This document shows, in pieces, positions 1 to 14,637 of a DNA stretch of 64,000 bases; the first letter of the stretch is position 1; the number at the start of each line of letters is the position of its first letter. The notes beneath the pieces were generated by a model. It worked only from the letters and a program-made list of their open reading frames with translations. It was not told the origin of the DNA and did not search any database. The stretch is from Coturnix japonica (taxonomy: Eukaryota > Chordata > Aves > Galliformes > Phasianidae). The DNA lies in NCBI RefSeq assembly GCF_001577835.2, contig NC_029527.1:1388809-1452808 (forward strand). Direction: 5' to 3'. A program made the position numbers and the translations under genes.

Positions 1-3000
1 TCTTTCTAAGCTGGTGCCCCCTCCAAAGGAAGCACTTCCACCCCTCTCCTCTTTGTGCTGGTGCAGGTGTTAAAGCCAGACCAGGGCACCTACACCTGGC
101 AGAGGGACCCAGCAAGAGGCTGGTTTCTACCTGGCACAGGTTCCTGCTGGACGTGGGCTCTGTAAGGGCACTTCTGCTCCCTGGCAGCAGCACGAGAAGG
201 CAGGACTCTTCTGCCCGCAGGACTGACTCAAAACGTGCCAATTTTGGGCTCCGTAAAATCCTCCGCCACAAATTGTTCTGCCCACAGCTGCCAAGGAAAA
301 CTCAAACAACTGCGACAGATAAGGGGAAAAATAAATTAAAGCTGGTTTCAGCTGGACATCTCCCACTTGTTTCCCACTATTGTCCCAGCCAGCCCCTACT
401 GCTCCAGCAGCAGCAGCTCCCACAGACAGCTGCATCCTGGCAGCAGTGAAGCAGCCCCTGCTCCACGTGTCTCCTGATGGGTCATATCCCGTATAGCTTT
501 TCGATGCAAGGGGCTGCTCTGAAGCTTCTACTTAAGCAGAATCCTATCCCAAAACACTGGCTCAAGGCTGCTCCAGAGTGAATCCCCATATACAAGCAGA
601 AAACACATCAGCACACCTGGAGTGATCCAGCCATGTTGTACCAGCCCAAGAGACGTGGGGATGAGGGAGATCCTAGCCTTGATTTCATCTCAGCTCCTGG
701 AAAAATCCAATTCAAAAATCTCACTGCCTGTTCTGTTTTCCTTTGCCAAGCAGAGGAGAAGCCACATCAAGGAATCTCCTGAAGCACTGAATCAAGTCAG
801 TGGTTTTCAAGCAGCACATCAACAGCCTACAAGGAACCCACAAAAGGAGCAGGAAAGCTTACCCGGAGTCAGCAGGTACAAAGCTGTGCACCTTTAGGGG
901 AAGCTTTGGGTGCCTGCAATTCAGGAGAGGGCTGCAGGATGCTAAGCTAGAGCAGAGGCTTTAGCATCCTCTGTGCTTTTTGGAAGGGGATGATATCCAC
1001 CTGCACAGCATGCAAGGGAAAGAACGAAGACACTGGGAGCTACAGGAGAAAGGGAACTGAGTTTTAAGATCCTGAACACTTTAATTCAGATTTTGGAATA
1101 ACCACCTTTCATTCTCTAAAGCGGCTCCTGGCATTTCCTGGTGGGAAACCACCACACATGGTCCTGCATGAGAACCAACTCCTGCAGCACAGAGAACACA
1201 ACACTCAACAGGTGCCAGGAAAGCCAAAGGGATGCAAATATGAAATTGCAGCAACCCAAACTGTTTGTATCTTTGTAGCCTCGGTGTTAAAAGCATCAGG
1301 TCAGATTTCCAGCAGCCTCACACTCTGTTTGGTGTCTGTGCTAAGCCCTGATGTGGGAAAAACTAAGTGCTCACCTTCAGAGGAAGCAGATCCAGATGGA
1401 AGGTGTTAGAGGGAGAGCTCCAAAGCGTTCAGTATCAGCACCCAGCAGTACAGTTATTCTGCCTTCTGGCTCACAATGCCTCCTGCTATCACACTCACAA
1501 TCTGCTCCCTGCATGAAGCCTTCCTGTAGGAGTCCCCGGAGTACAACATGGAGATAACAGAAACACCTCAGCTGGAGGGCAATGGTACAGCGTAAGTTTA
1601 TGGGCGATGCATACAAGCCAGAAATGACTCTGAAGACGTTTCCCCTTTGGTTATAGAGATCTCTGACCCCTCCCCTGTATATGAAATGCCCCAAAGAAGC
1701 CACGGACACAAGGAAACCCATTGGGGGCCTAATGGGAGCTCTGCGAAGAGGTGCATTTCCCAGAGGGTCTGAAAGAGTCCACATTGAGCTGACCCTATGT
1801 AAGGAAAAGGGAAAGATGGTGGTGAGAAGCAAGCAGTGCCACCTTCACAAGGGACCTGTGCTGCAGACAGTGGCATAAGTTGTCATATCACCCCTCACCT
1901 TTCACTACCCAAGTATGAAACCACCAGCCCAGACTGCCACCCAGCCCTCCCGTACTCCAGCTCATCCCCATCCCCTGGGACTGATAAGAAGCGCCCAGTA
2001 TCTGCTGCTGGAAGCTCCCATTAAACCTATGGAATGCTAACAGCCAGCGTGAAGGAACACACTGCACGGAGCATTAAGTGTCCTCAAGTCTAAATGTACA
2101 ACCTAGGTAAAAAAAAAAGAAATGAAACGTGCCTGAAAGCAGCAGTGTGAATTTATCGCCTGTGTTCAGCACCTGAGTGACCCGTGGCTGCACTGCAAGA
2201 AGCTGAAACCCCTCCTGCAATCACTGCATGGAGGGCAGGCAGGAATGCCACCAGTCAGGTCCTCCCGAGGAGCAGCGCAGAACCCAAGGCTGCACAGAGG
2301 CTTTTAGAGCAATTTGTGGTACAGCTCTGAGCCAGGATATGAAACCTTCCCGAAGCCGCCCCATGGTCCTCTGTGAGCTGAGCTCTTCTCAAAAAGCACG
2401 TGAGAAAATACAGCCCGTATCCTCAGTCAGGGTCACCGCGATGGCAGATCCCACAGCTGAGCATTGCGGTGAGACCACAGTGTGTAGAAAGAGGGAAAAA
2501 GGAGAACTCAGCAGCAGAATCCCTCATTCACACACTTGATCACAGAGTGGATGAGACCAGCAGCCCGTTTTGCTGAAGAAAACCCCAATGTGAAACCGAG
2601 CGCTGTCCCCTCCAGTGCTGGGATGGGACCTAGTGATGTCCCCAAGTCCTGCCCCACACATGCCAGGGAGAACACATGGGGACCCCATCAGGAAATCATC
2701 CCCCAGCCCTGCAGCCCTACAGCACCACCAAGCAGGGCAGGAGCCCCACAAGAGGGGTTGGCTCCCTGCGTGCCAGCCCGGTCTGAGTCCCCTCCTGACC
2801 AGCAGAGAAACGCTCACAAGGAAAAAACCACCATGAAAAGGACAATTGAATGCCAAGTGAGCTGGGTCAGTTCATGGCTCAGCACCACAGCTTGTACGTG
2901 GGAGGAGGCAGGAGGGCACAGCTGAGAGTGGGGAAGAGAAGGGCCCTTTTGAGAGCACCCCACACTAACTCACCACTGCAGCACCAGAGCCTGATGCTGC

Positions 3001-4900
3001 TTCCTCCTCCTCCAGGCTGGGCCCCCTCCTCTGGGGCTCTGCTCTTATCCGCTCCTTTGTGTGACCATTCGGGTTACTAATTTGCAGAAAGTTAATCCAG
3101 GGGAAGAAAAAAGAGAAGGATCAGCTCAACAAAAAGACTGGCCGGAGGAAAGCAGGAAGGAGCTTGCTCACCATGCCACCAGCAGAAATACTCTGTGCTA
3201 AAGCTGGGGGCCTACCAGGAGCTCCTGAAGCTGGACATGTCAGCAGCAGGCACACAGCCTGGCTTAGGACATGGAGGAACCACAGCACAGTGGGGATGCC
3301 AGGGCACTTACCAACAAGAGCCCGGCCTCTGGGAACCCACAGTGCCACGCTGGGTGACCTTGAGCAGGACACAGCACTGGGGGAATGGCATCCATTCATG
3401 GGGTGTGGGGTCTCACCTGAGCCCTGCTGACACCTCACGCTCCAGCCAGGAGCTTCAGCTTCTCTTCACCCCCTGTCCCAGGATACAGGCAGCCCAGCAC
3501 AGCTGGCACACTCAGGAAAAGCAAAGCAACACCAAACAGTCCCCAACACCTTTCCCATTTCTTCAACCCAGACCAGAATCAAGTCAGTGAATAAAGGCAG
3601 GAAAATATACAGAAGAAATACACACACCTGCATGACTGTCAGTTAATGAACTACCTTCCCCTCCTGCAGCACCTCCAGGCTCTGCCCAAATTTACTCAAC
3701 CTCACAGAACAAGCCCCAGAAACGCAGGTTCTTCAGACAGATCAAACATGGTCACAGTCCTCAGCAATTGGGACTGAAACACAGAGCCCTCCAGACTGCA
3801 CAAACATGCTAAGAACAAACATTTTCAGCATACCAAGAGCTCAGATATGCTGGCTCAACCCAATGGTGTTTACTTGTGTTTTGCCCAAATTGCTGGCACA
3901 GCACTCAGAGCTGGGGGAGCAGCAGCAGCCACCCCAGCAGGTCAACAAGAGACCACGAGGGATGGAGCAGCCCCATAAGGAATACCAGAGACATTGATTT
4001 ACACAATGTCGGTTGCCTAATGAGAACACGGAGTTTACATTTTCCTCATCCAACTCACAGGAATTCATTCCTCCTCACTATTGCTCAGCTGGTGGGACAT
4101 GGAGAGGCAGCTCACACCTCTGCTGCACGAGCAGCACGTTGCAGCTCACATCTGTGCAGGGGAGCCTGACAGTGCCACCAGTGTGACCCCATCACCCTCT
4201 TACCCCTCTAGCAAAGCTGAAGGGACCCCAAAGCATCAAAGTGCCTCTTTGTGGCACAAACCAGGACGCAGTGCTCCCTCCAATGTCCCCCCGCTGCCAG
4301 AGCAAAGTTCTGCAGCCAGAAGACGTGCAGGAATTCCTGCAGAGCAGCCGCCCGTGGTACATAAGCTGAGCTCAGGTCTGAGCCAGTTCTGGCCGTGAGT
4401 TTCACAGCTCAAGCCCGTAGGGATCACAGTGTACCCCAGTGCCCACCCTCACACCCTGCAGCACACAGAGGAGCACTGAGAATGGTGTCAGCCACATCTG
4501 AAAGCAGAGAAGCACTTGGGGTTAATGAATCCCTGCAGACCCACAGGTACACCAGTGTGTAAAGGAGCGGGCACTAAGTCAGCACACACCGTAACCAACC
4601 TCAGCTCATTCAGGAACTCGTGGCAGCTCCTCAAGAAGCACAAAGCCTGCAGCAAGCAGACAGCACAGTGGGGACAATCCCTGCACCCCGGCTGGCTCCC
4701 GAGCCTCCTGTTGGCACACTACCCTATATTTAGGATAGCAGAGAGCAGCGACAAGCATCGGGAAGAATGAGTAAGTGGCTTAGGATGCCTGGAATGATGG
4801 CAGAGGCTGCAGGAAGAAAACGAGGCTGAATTAGGAACTGCTGGAGCGAGGGCCGCAGGGGCACAAGGGCACTTGGAGTTTTTAAGGCCCAATAAACCTC
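1..4900. other. no recognisable gene; probable intron/5' region of a leftward gene
   Basis: About 4.9 kb without any coding exon I can recognise on either strand. Open frames here are short (at most 151 codons), lack known domains and are not flanked by matching splice sites. By synteny (MST1 is head to head with RNF123 in mammals) this is most likely the first intron of RNF123, transcribed leftward from the CpG island. I looked for the RNF123 N-terminal coding exon and did not find it, so the assignment is inference only. No CR1 or simple repeat of note was seen apart from a short A run near 2108. Confidence 0.4.
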
Positions 4901-5671
4901 GCACGGAGTGAGGGAAGGACCCGGCTCAGAGCAGCGCTCCCCGGCAGGGGGGGGGGGCAGCAGCGGGAGGCGGCCCCGGCCCAGGAGATGGGAGCGGAGC
5001 GGTGCAGGCGGATCCCGCTCACACTCACACCCCGCTCCGAGCCCGTTTAGGCCGCACCGACGCTCCTTCCCCGGGGGTCCCGCCCCGCCGGGACGCGCCC
5101 AGCTCGGCCCGTGCAGCGGCGCCGTCCCTTCCTCCTCCGCCTGTTGCTCCCCCGGCCCGGACCCTGAGGCGGCGGCCCAATGTCGGCCCGGCGGCCCCGG
5201 CGGGACCCGCTCACCGTGCTGCGGGCAGCGCTGGGCCGCGGGAGCTGTGGGGGCAGGCGGAGCCGTCCCGGTGTGACGGGCCCGGTTCACAGCGAGCCCG
5301 ATCCCGGCGCGGCCCGCGGGGGGACGGGGAGAACAAGGCGACAGCGACAGTGATAACGATACCGATACCGATAGCGATACGGGCCCGCCCCGCAGCCCGC
5401 GCCCCGCCGAGGCCTGTGCCCGCCGCCATCCCGCCGCCCAGGCCGCGCCGCTTGTCCGGGCCCGTCCCGCCGTTAGGCCAAGGGCAGCGCGGCCGGCAGG
5501 TGCCGCCGCCGGGCGGAGCCGAGCCCGGTCCCGCTTCGCCCCGTTCCCGCCCGGTTCTCACCGCGCTGTGCCAGGCCCGGATCCCGCTCCCCGCTCCCCG
5601 CGGGCTCCCGCCGCCAGCGGCACCGACGCACCGAGCGGGCGGCGCGAGCGCGACCCCGCGCGGGCACGTAC

Positions 5672-5850
5672 CTGGGGGCGGGGCCACGCGGCGCCCGGCG
5701 GCACGAGGCGGGGCGGCCAATCAGAGCCCGGGAACCGCGCCTCGCCACGCCCCGCCCACACCCACCTGGCGACGCTCGGCCACGCCCCCTCCGCGCCATG
5801 AGACCCGACCGCGAGGCCACGCCCACAACGCGACCCCGCCCATAACGCGA
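5672..5850 (-). other. candidate non-coding first exon of leftward gene (RNF123 by synteny)
   Basis: A consensus donor (CAG|GTACGTG, read on the - strand) ends a possible exon at 5672 inside the CpG island. The 5' limit is not visible and 5850 is only a guess. No start codon followed by recognisable protein is present. The gene identity rests only on the usual neighbour of MST1. Confidence 0.25.
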
Positions 5851-5985
5851 CCACGCCCACAACATGGCCCCGCCCACAACATGGGTCAGACCACGCCCAC
5901 AACGCTAGACCACGCCCACTCCAACTAGATCACGCCCACTCCCGTCAAACCACGCCCCCTCCGGTCAGGCCCCGCCCCACGTGCG
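5727..5985. repeat. GC-box/CACGCCC tandem array in the MST1 promoter
   Basis: About eleven boxes of the type CACGCCC or CCCCGCCC recur at roughly 15-22 bp spacing, separated by related spacers such as ACAACGCGAC, ACAACATGG and ACTCCAACTAG. Such boxes are the classical recognition sequence of Sp1/KLF zinc-finger factors. The region sits 100-350 bp upstream of the MST1 start codon and downstream of the leftward donor, so it could serve both directions. An E-box-like CACGTG lies at its right end near 5978. Box spacing and sequence are seen directly; factor binding is inferred. Confidence 0.6.
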
Positions 5986-6078
5986 GTTTCGGTCCCCGTG
6001 ACCCCGCTGCCGTCCCGTTCCCGTTCCCGTTGTCCCGTGGGCAAATATTCGCTGTGTCCGACCCCCATCTCCCGCACC

Positions 6079-10111
<4,033 letters not shown>

Positions 10112-10153
10112 GCTGTGCTGCGCGTGGCACCTCCCTGCTCACCCCCCAGCTCC

Positions 10154-10159
10154 AATAAA
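10154..10159 (+). terminator. MST1 polyadenylation signal AATAAA
   Basis: AATAAA lies 43 bp after the MST1 stop codon, so the 3' UTR is very short. It faces the oppositely oriented signal of the downstream APEH-like gene at 10236-10241. Confidence 0.85.
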
Positions 10160-10235
10160 GGCAGTGGAGCCAGCCCATGTGTGCATCTCAGTGTGGCCAA
10201 GATACAGGGGACAGCACTGCAGAAAGCACTGCACA

Positions 10236-10241
10236 TTTATT
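10236..10241 (-). terminator. polyadenylation signal of the APEH-like paralogue
   Basis: AATAAA on the - strand (TTTATT on +), about 116 bp after the TAG stop at 10357-10359. Convergent with the MST1 signal about 80 bp away. Confidence 0.8.
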
Positions 10242-10356
10242 TCGAGCCAAACCCAAATTCCCATCCCCATCCTGCACCTTTGCTGTGCTCAATCCATCCT
10301 CCTTCAGGACCCATGGTCACCCTGAGTCCAGCACAGCTGTAGGGCCACCGTGGGCT

Positions 10357-13300
10357 CTATGAGCTGTGCTGTCCCACCCGGGGCTGCCCCAGGTGCTGGA
10401 GGAGCCAGCGGGCGCAGTTCCCAAAAACATCTGCTTCTGTCTCCACACCAGTCAGTGCGTGGCCACCCTCAGGGTACCACAGCAGCCTGCAGGGCAGGGG
10501 ATGCTCAGCTGGCACTGCAGGGCTCCATGCCCAGTTTCCCCAGCCTTGTGCTGCACTCACCGGGTTGGCACCCCGCCGGCCCGCAGCACCCTGTACAGCT
10601 CCAGCGCCTGCGTGGGGCTGACACGCCGGTCCCGGGCACCCACACACAGCAGCACTGGTGCCCTCACCTGTGACACAGGTGGTGGTGGGCACCTGGTTCC
10701 TGTCCCCATAGCCCTGCAACCCATCCCACCATAACATACCTGGGGCGCCTGGATGATGGGTGAGCGCTGCAGCATCACAACCAGGTCCTCCACACGGGGC
10801 ACACGCTGGAAGGAGTAGGGCAGCCCCAGGGATGTGTAGCGCCTGCAGGAGGGAGGCAGTGGTGGGTGACGTGGCACAGTGAAATGTGGGGTGGCACAGA
10901 GTGGGATGGATGGCTCTTACCAGTCAGGGATGTCAGATGTGCCCAGCAGTGCGGGCAGGTTGGAGACGGGGTTGCGCAGGGCACAGGCCCGGTAGTGCTC
11001 AGGATGACGGGTGAGGAGGTGAAGAGCGATGAAGGCTCCATGGGAACCAGCCAGCAGTGCCACACGGTGTGGGTCAAGGGGCTCACAGCGCAGCACCTGC
11101 TCCACTGCCAGCTGTGGGCATGGGCACACTACCATCGGCACCCCACCATCGGCACCCCACCATCATCACCCCACCATCATCACCCCACCATCAGCACCCC
11201 ATCATCGGCACCCCATCATCGGCATCCCAACATCAGCACCCCATCATCAGCACCCCACATCAGCACCCCACATCAGCACCCCAACATCAGCATCCCAACA
11301 TCAGCACCCCAACATCAGCACCCCAACATCAGCACTCCAACATCAGCATCCATTTGCTGTTCCTCACCTGTGTGTCAGCCACATCCTGCTCACCCACGCG
11401 GGACTGCAGGCACTCAATGCTGGCCTGCCCGAAGCCCAGCGAGCCACGGTAGTTCACTGGGGAGATGGGGATGGTGGAGGCCACATCCTAGTATGGCACA
11501 GGGGACACGTGGCACCAAAGCCCCCATCACTCACCCAACAGCACAGCGAAGCCCAGGCGGCACAGTGCGGCCATGCTCGGGCGCCAGCGGGCATCAAAGA
11601 CAGCGTGGGGGCCACCTGGGCACAGCAGGGACGTTACGTGAGAGCCACCAGCACCATCAGGATGTCCCCCTGCCCCTCACTCACCGTGGGGACACACAAC
11701 GAGGGGATGTGGAGTATTGCCACCCATTGGGCTCAGCAGCAAGGCCTCGAAGGGCTGGGGGTCTGCACCATGGAGGAGCTCCACTCAGCACCCAGCGCCA
11801 TAGGTAACCCTGTGCACCCAGGCACTGTAGGGCCCCCACGTGCTCACTGTGTGGAGCGGAGCTCTGCTGGACTGTCAGCGTTTTCCAGGTGATGCCAGGA
11901 ACTGGTGGGGTGTCCTCCACCGGCACCCACCGCAGGGGCAGCTCCTGGCCCAATGGTGGCAGCTCTGCCATCACCTGTGGACAGGCAGCGGGTGGCACCG
12001 GGGTGTCCCTGTTCCATAGCAGGGTATCAGCAGTGCCTCGCATGGCACCAGCACTGCATGGTGCTCTGCTCACCAGGCTGGGTGGGTGGTGTGGGGCTGA
12101 GCAGGTGGCCACCAGCAGGTCCCACTGAATGGTCAGCAGCTCCCAGCAGCCGTCAGATGACCCTGGGGACACTTTGCTTTCAGTTCCCAACGCTCATCCT
12201 GCTCACCAAACGTGAGCAGCCGGGTGCCACGTACCAGCAGTGAGGTTGGTGATGGTGGCAGTCTCTGTGTCCACCAGCAGCAGGTCCTGCATGGGGACAG
12301 TGTCACATTGGGGCTGTGCCACAGCCGTGCCCTGTCCCCAAGCCCCAGCTCACCGTGCGGCTCCGCTGTGGGGTGCAGAGCAGCGCCCGCCGGCTGTCAG
12401 CTGCCCAGCACCGCAGCGGCAGCGCGTCGCTGTAGATTCCAGTGAAGGCTGTGAGTGGGGCAGAGCGGTGGGGAGTTGGGGTGGTGGCACCCAGCGTGAT
12501 GGTCCGATCCCCCGGCAGCACCCGGCCTTACAGCTCTCACTGCCCGTGGGCTCTTGCACCACGTCGAGCACCGTCACCGTCTGCCGCATCTGCCAGGTGA
12601 GCTGGGGAGAGCCGAGCCCAAAGGGGAAACTGAGGCACAGGGACTTAGGGATCAAAAGGGACTTTGGGGACTTGCCCAGCATAGGATGGATGGCCCAACA
12701 TGCAGGATCCTGCTCACCATGCGCAGCTGCAGACACTGCCGGTGGGGGCCTCCCACGGCCCCTTCCAAGTAGAGCAGGCGCTGACCATCGGGGCTCAGCC
12801 GGGGTGAGAAGGAGGCACGGTTTGGGGCCGACAGCAGCTCTGCGGGCAGCAGGTCAGTGCCTGGGGACAGCAAGGAGCCCACGGTCCTCTGTGTCCCAGT
12901 GCTCACCGCAGTGCCCGCTGGCCAGATCCAGGTGGAAAATACCCGACCTGGGGAGGAGGAATGCCTGGGTCAGAGCTCCATGGCTGTGCTGTGCATACTG
13001 GGTGGGCACTGGAGGCACTGGGGGCTCACCTCCTGTTGGAGCAGGCGCTCAGCCCCAGGCGGAAGGGCTCGTGCCACCAGCCCACAAATACCACGCCAGT
13101 GTCACCTGGGGACCACAATGCCTGCAGGACAGCAAGGCTCAGCTCTGGGCCTCAGCCTGATCCCACAGCTGCCCTAAGAGCTGCACCGTACCTCCCAGTA
13201 CTGACCTGGCCGGGGGACACGTGCTCAGGGACGTTTTCCAGCACTGAGACACTGCTGCTCTTGATATCCAGCACACAGAGCACGGGGGCACTGCGGGTGC

Positions 13301-14422
13301 TCAGCCTCTCCCCCCAGTCCTCGTGGTACACGAACTGCTCGCCCTGGAGCACTCACAGGGAGCATGGCATGCTCATTGCACACATGGTACACTCACTGCT
13401 CATATGGCACGCTCACCATTTGTAGGGCACACTCACAGGACATATGGCATGCTCATGGGGTGCATGGCACACTCACCATGTGCAGCGTATACTCACACTC
13501 ACCACCCACCTCCTCATCTTCATCCTCTGCTGACCCGGCTGCCCCTGGGCAGGCTGCAGGTAGCATGGGCCGGCTCCTCTCGGCCACATAGAGCAGCTGT
13601 GTCTCCAAATGGGACCAGGCCAGGCAGGCAAAGGGCCCTGGCGCAGGGACAGGCTGCTGTAGGGCTCTATGGTGCAGGGGCAGCCAAGCACCGGGCGCTG
13701 CAGCTGTGCACCCTCAGCTGAGCAGTGTAGGATTTAGGATGGCTCCTTACTCTCTGTATAGACTGCCCCGTGCTTTCCCAGCGCTGTCAGGTCCACGCTG
13801 TGGCTGCGCCCGCTGCCATCCCACACCTGGGAGAAGCAGGTTCACCAGGCACACCGTGCCCACAGCACCCAGCTCCTCGGCATGCCCTGGGCACCTTGTT
13901 ACCTCCAGCAGCTCGTGGCCCTGCGGTGTGCAGCGCACAAGCACCGCACGGCGCTGCCCTGAGGGTGAGTCCTGTCCGAGCAGCCTGTGAACAGCAGGGA
14001 GCTGTGCTGGGCACCAAACACACCACCCCGCAGCACCCCGTCCCACAGTGAGCCGTACCAGTTGTGGATCTCAGTGCTGAGTGCTGCTCTGCTGACGGCG
14101 ATGCCGTGCTCTGTGCATTGCACGCTGTAGTGGCGGCTGAAGCGCAGGAGCCGCCGTCGGGGCAGGTCGGGCTGGCTGCACTCTGCGGGACCAGGACGTC
14201 AGTGCCAGCCCGGGCACAGCACAGCGGGGCCGCAGGGCCTGACTCACCAGCGTGCAGCAGGAAGGCTCGGCCCTGTCCATATCCCCCTGCGATGGCCCCC
14301 AGTGCAGCACAGCTGAAGGCAGGGAAGCGGCTCAGCTCCCGGTAGCAGACACCAGGGCTGCTCTGCTGCCCCTCTGCCGGCTGCACACAGCTCCCCATGT
14401 CACGCTGTGTCCCCGAGGCCAT
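10357..14422 (-). CDS. APEH-like acylaminoacyl-peptide hydrolase paralogue
   Basis: Tandem paralogue of the neighbouring APEH, in peptidase family S9 (seven-bladed propeller plus alpha/beta hydrolase). Twenty-one exons: 14422-14248, 14182-14059, 13984-13903, 13826-13751, 13637-13510, 13343-13206, 13121-13030, 12947-12907, 12839-12718, 12601-12541, 12448-12354, 12286-12235, 12162-12074, 11974-11848, 11762-11685, 11615-11535, 11456-11368, 11111-10921, 10842-10740, 10667-10561, 10486-10357. They total 2181 nt, 726 aa, with no internal stop. From exon 2 on, every exon has the phase of its APEH counterpart and most have the same length. The triad is kept as Ser573 (AGSHGAF), Asp661 (ARDRRV) and His693 (GGHALTG). 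The exon with the serine matches APEH at about 37 of 64 residues. The N-terminal 25 or so residues do not match APEH and the start (Kozak CCCCATGG) is uncertain; a further 5' exon is possible. Intact frame and splice sites argue for a working gene; its substrate is unknown. Confidence 0.88.
11131..11352. repeat. 14-bp minisatellite in the APEH-like gene intron
   Basis: About sixteen units of 13-14 bp, close to ACCATCAGCACCCC on the + strand. They lie within the intron between the exons ending at 11368 and starting at 11111. Left-hand copies carry ATCGGC or ATCATC variants and right-hand copies AACATCAGC, showing stepwise expansion. Confidence 0.9.
13349..13503. repeat. degenerate tandem repeat in the APEH-like gene intron 5
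   Basis: Imperfect units of about 18-24 bp with the words CATATGGCA, GCACACTCAC and GGCATGCTCA fill almost the whole intron between the exon ending at 13510 and the exon starting at 13343. Unit boundaries are blurred, suggesting an old array. Confidence 0.65.
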
Positions 14423-14606
14423 GGGGCTGCTCTGCCTGCTCAGCAGTGGGCAGGGTGCCAGGCTGCGCGAGCAGCCCGCAGGGCCAGAGCCAGGAAGGGT
14501 GCTGGGAGCTGGCAGCACGACCTGCCCACCCTCCGCCTGCAGTCACGAGCCCTGGGTGCACCAGAGGACACAGAATCACTGCAGACGGTCCCAGTGCTCA
14601 ACTACG

Positions 14607-14612
14607 TTTATT
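14607..14612 (-). terminator. APEH polyadenylation signal AATAAA
   Basis: AATAAA on the - strand lies 26 nt past the APEH stop codon (TGA, 14640-14638) and only about 185 bp before the start codon of the downstream paralogue. Confidence 0.85.
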
Positions 14613-14637
14613 AGGGGGGTGACTGTGCTGGGGATTC

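Noticed and set aside
1377-1832. 151-codon open frame on - in the left flank
   Set aside because: It was checked as a possible RNF123 exon. It does not resemble the RNF123 N-terminus or SPRY region and lacks suitable splice borders.
5002-5928. 308-codon open frame on +
   Set aside because: Arg/Pro/Ala-rich translation of a CpG island and GC-box array; no protein family resemblance.
14423-14518. N-terminal extension of the APEH-like protein to 14518
   Set aside because: The codon at 14518 is GTG, not ATG. The first in-frame ATG with a good Kozak context is at 14422. A spliced upstream exon remains possible.
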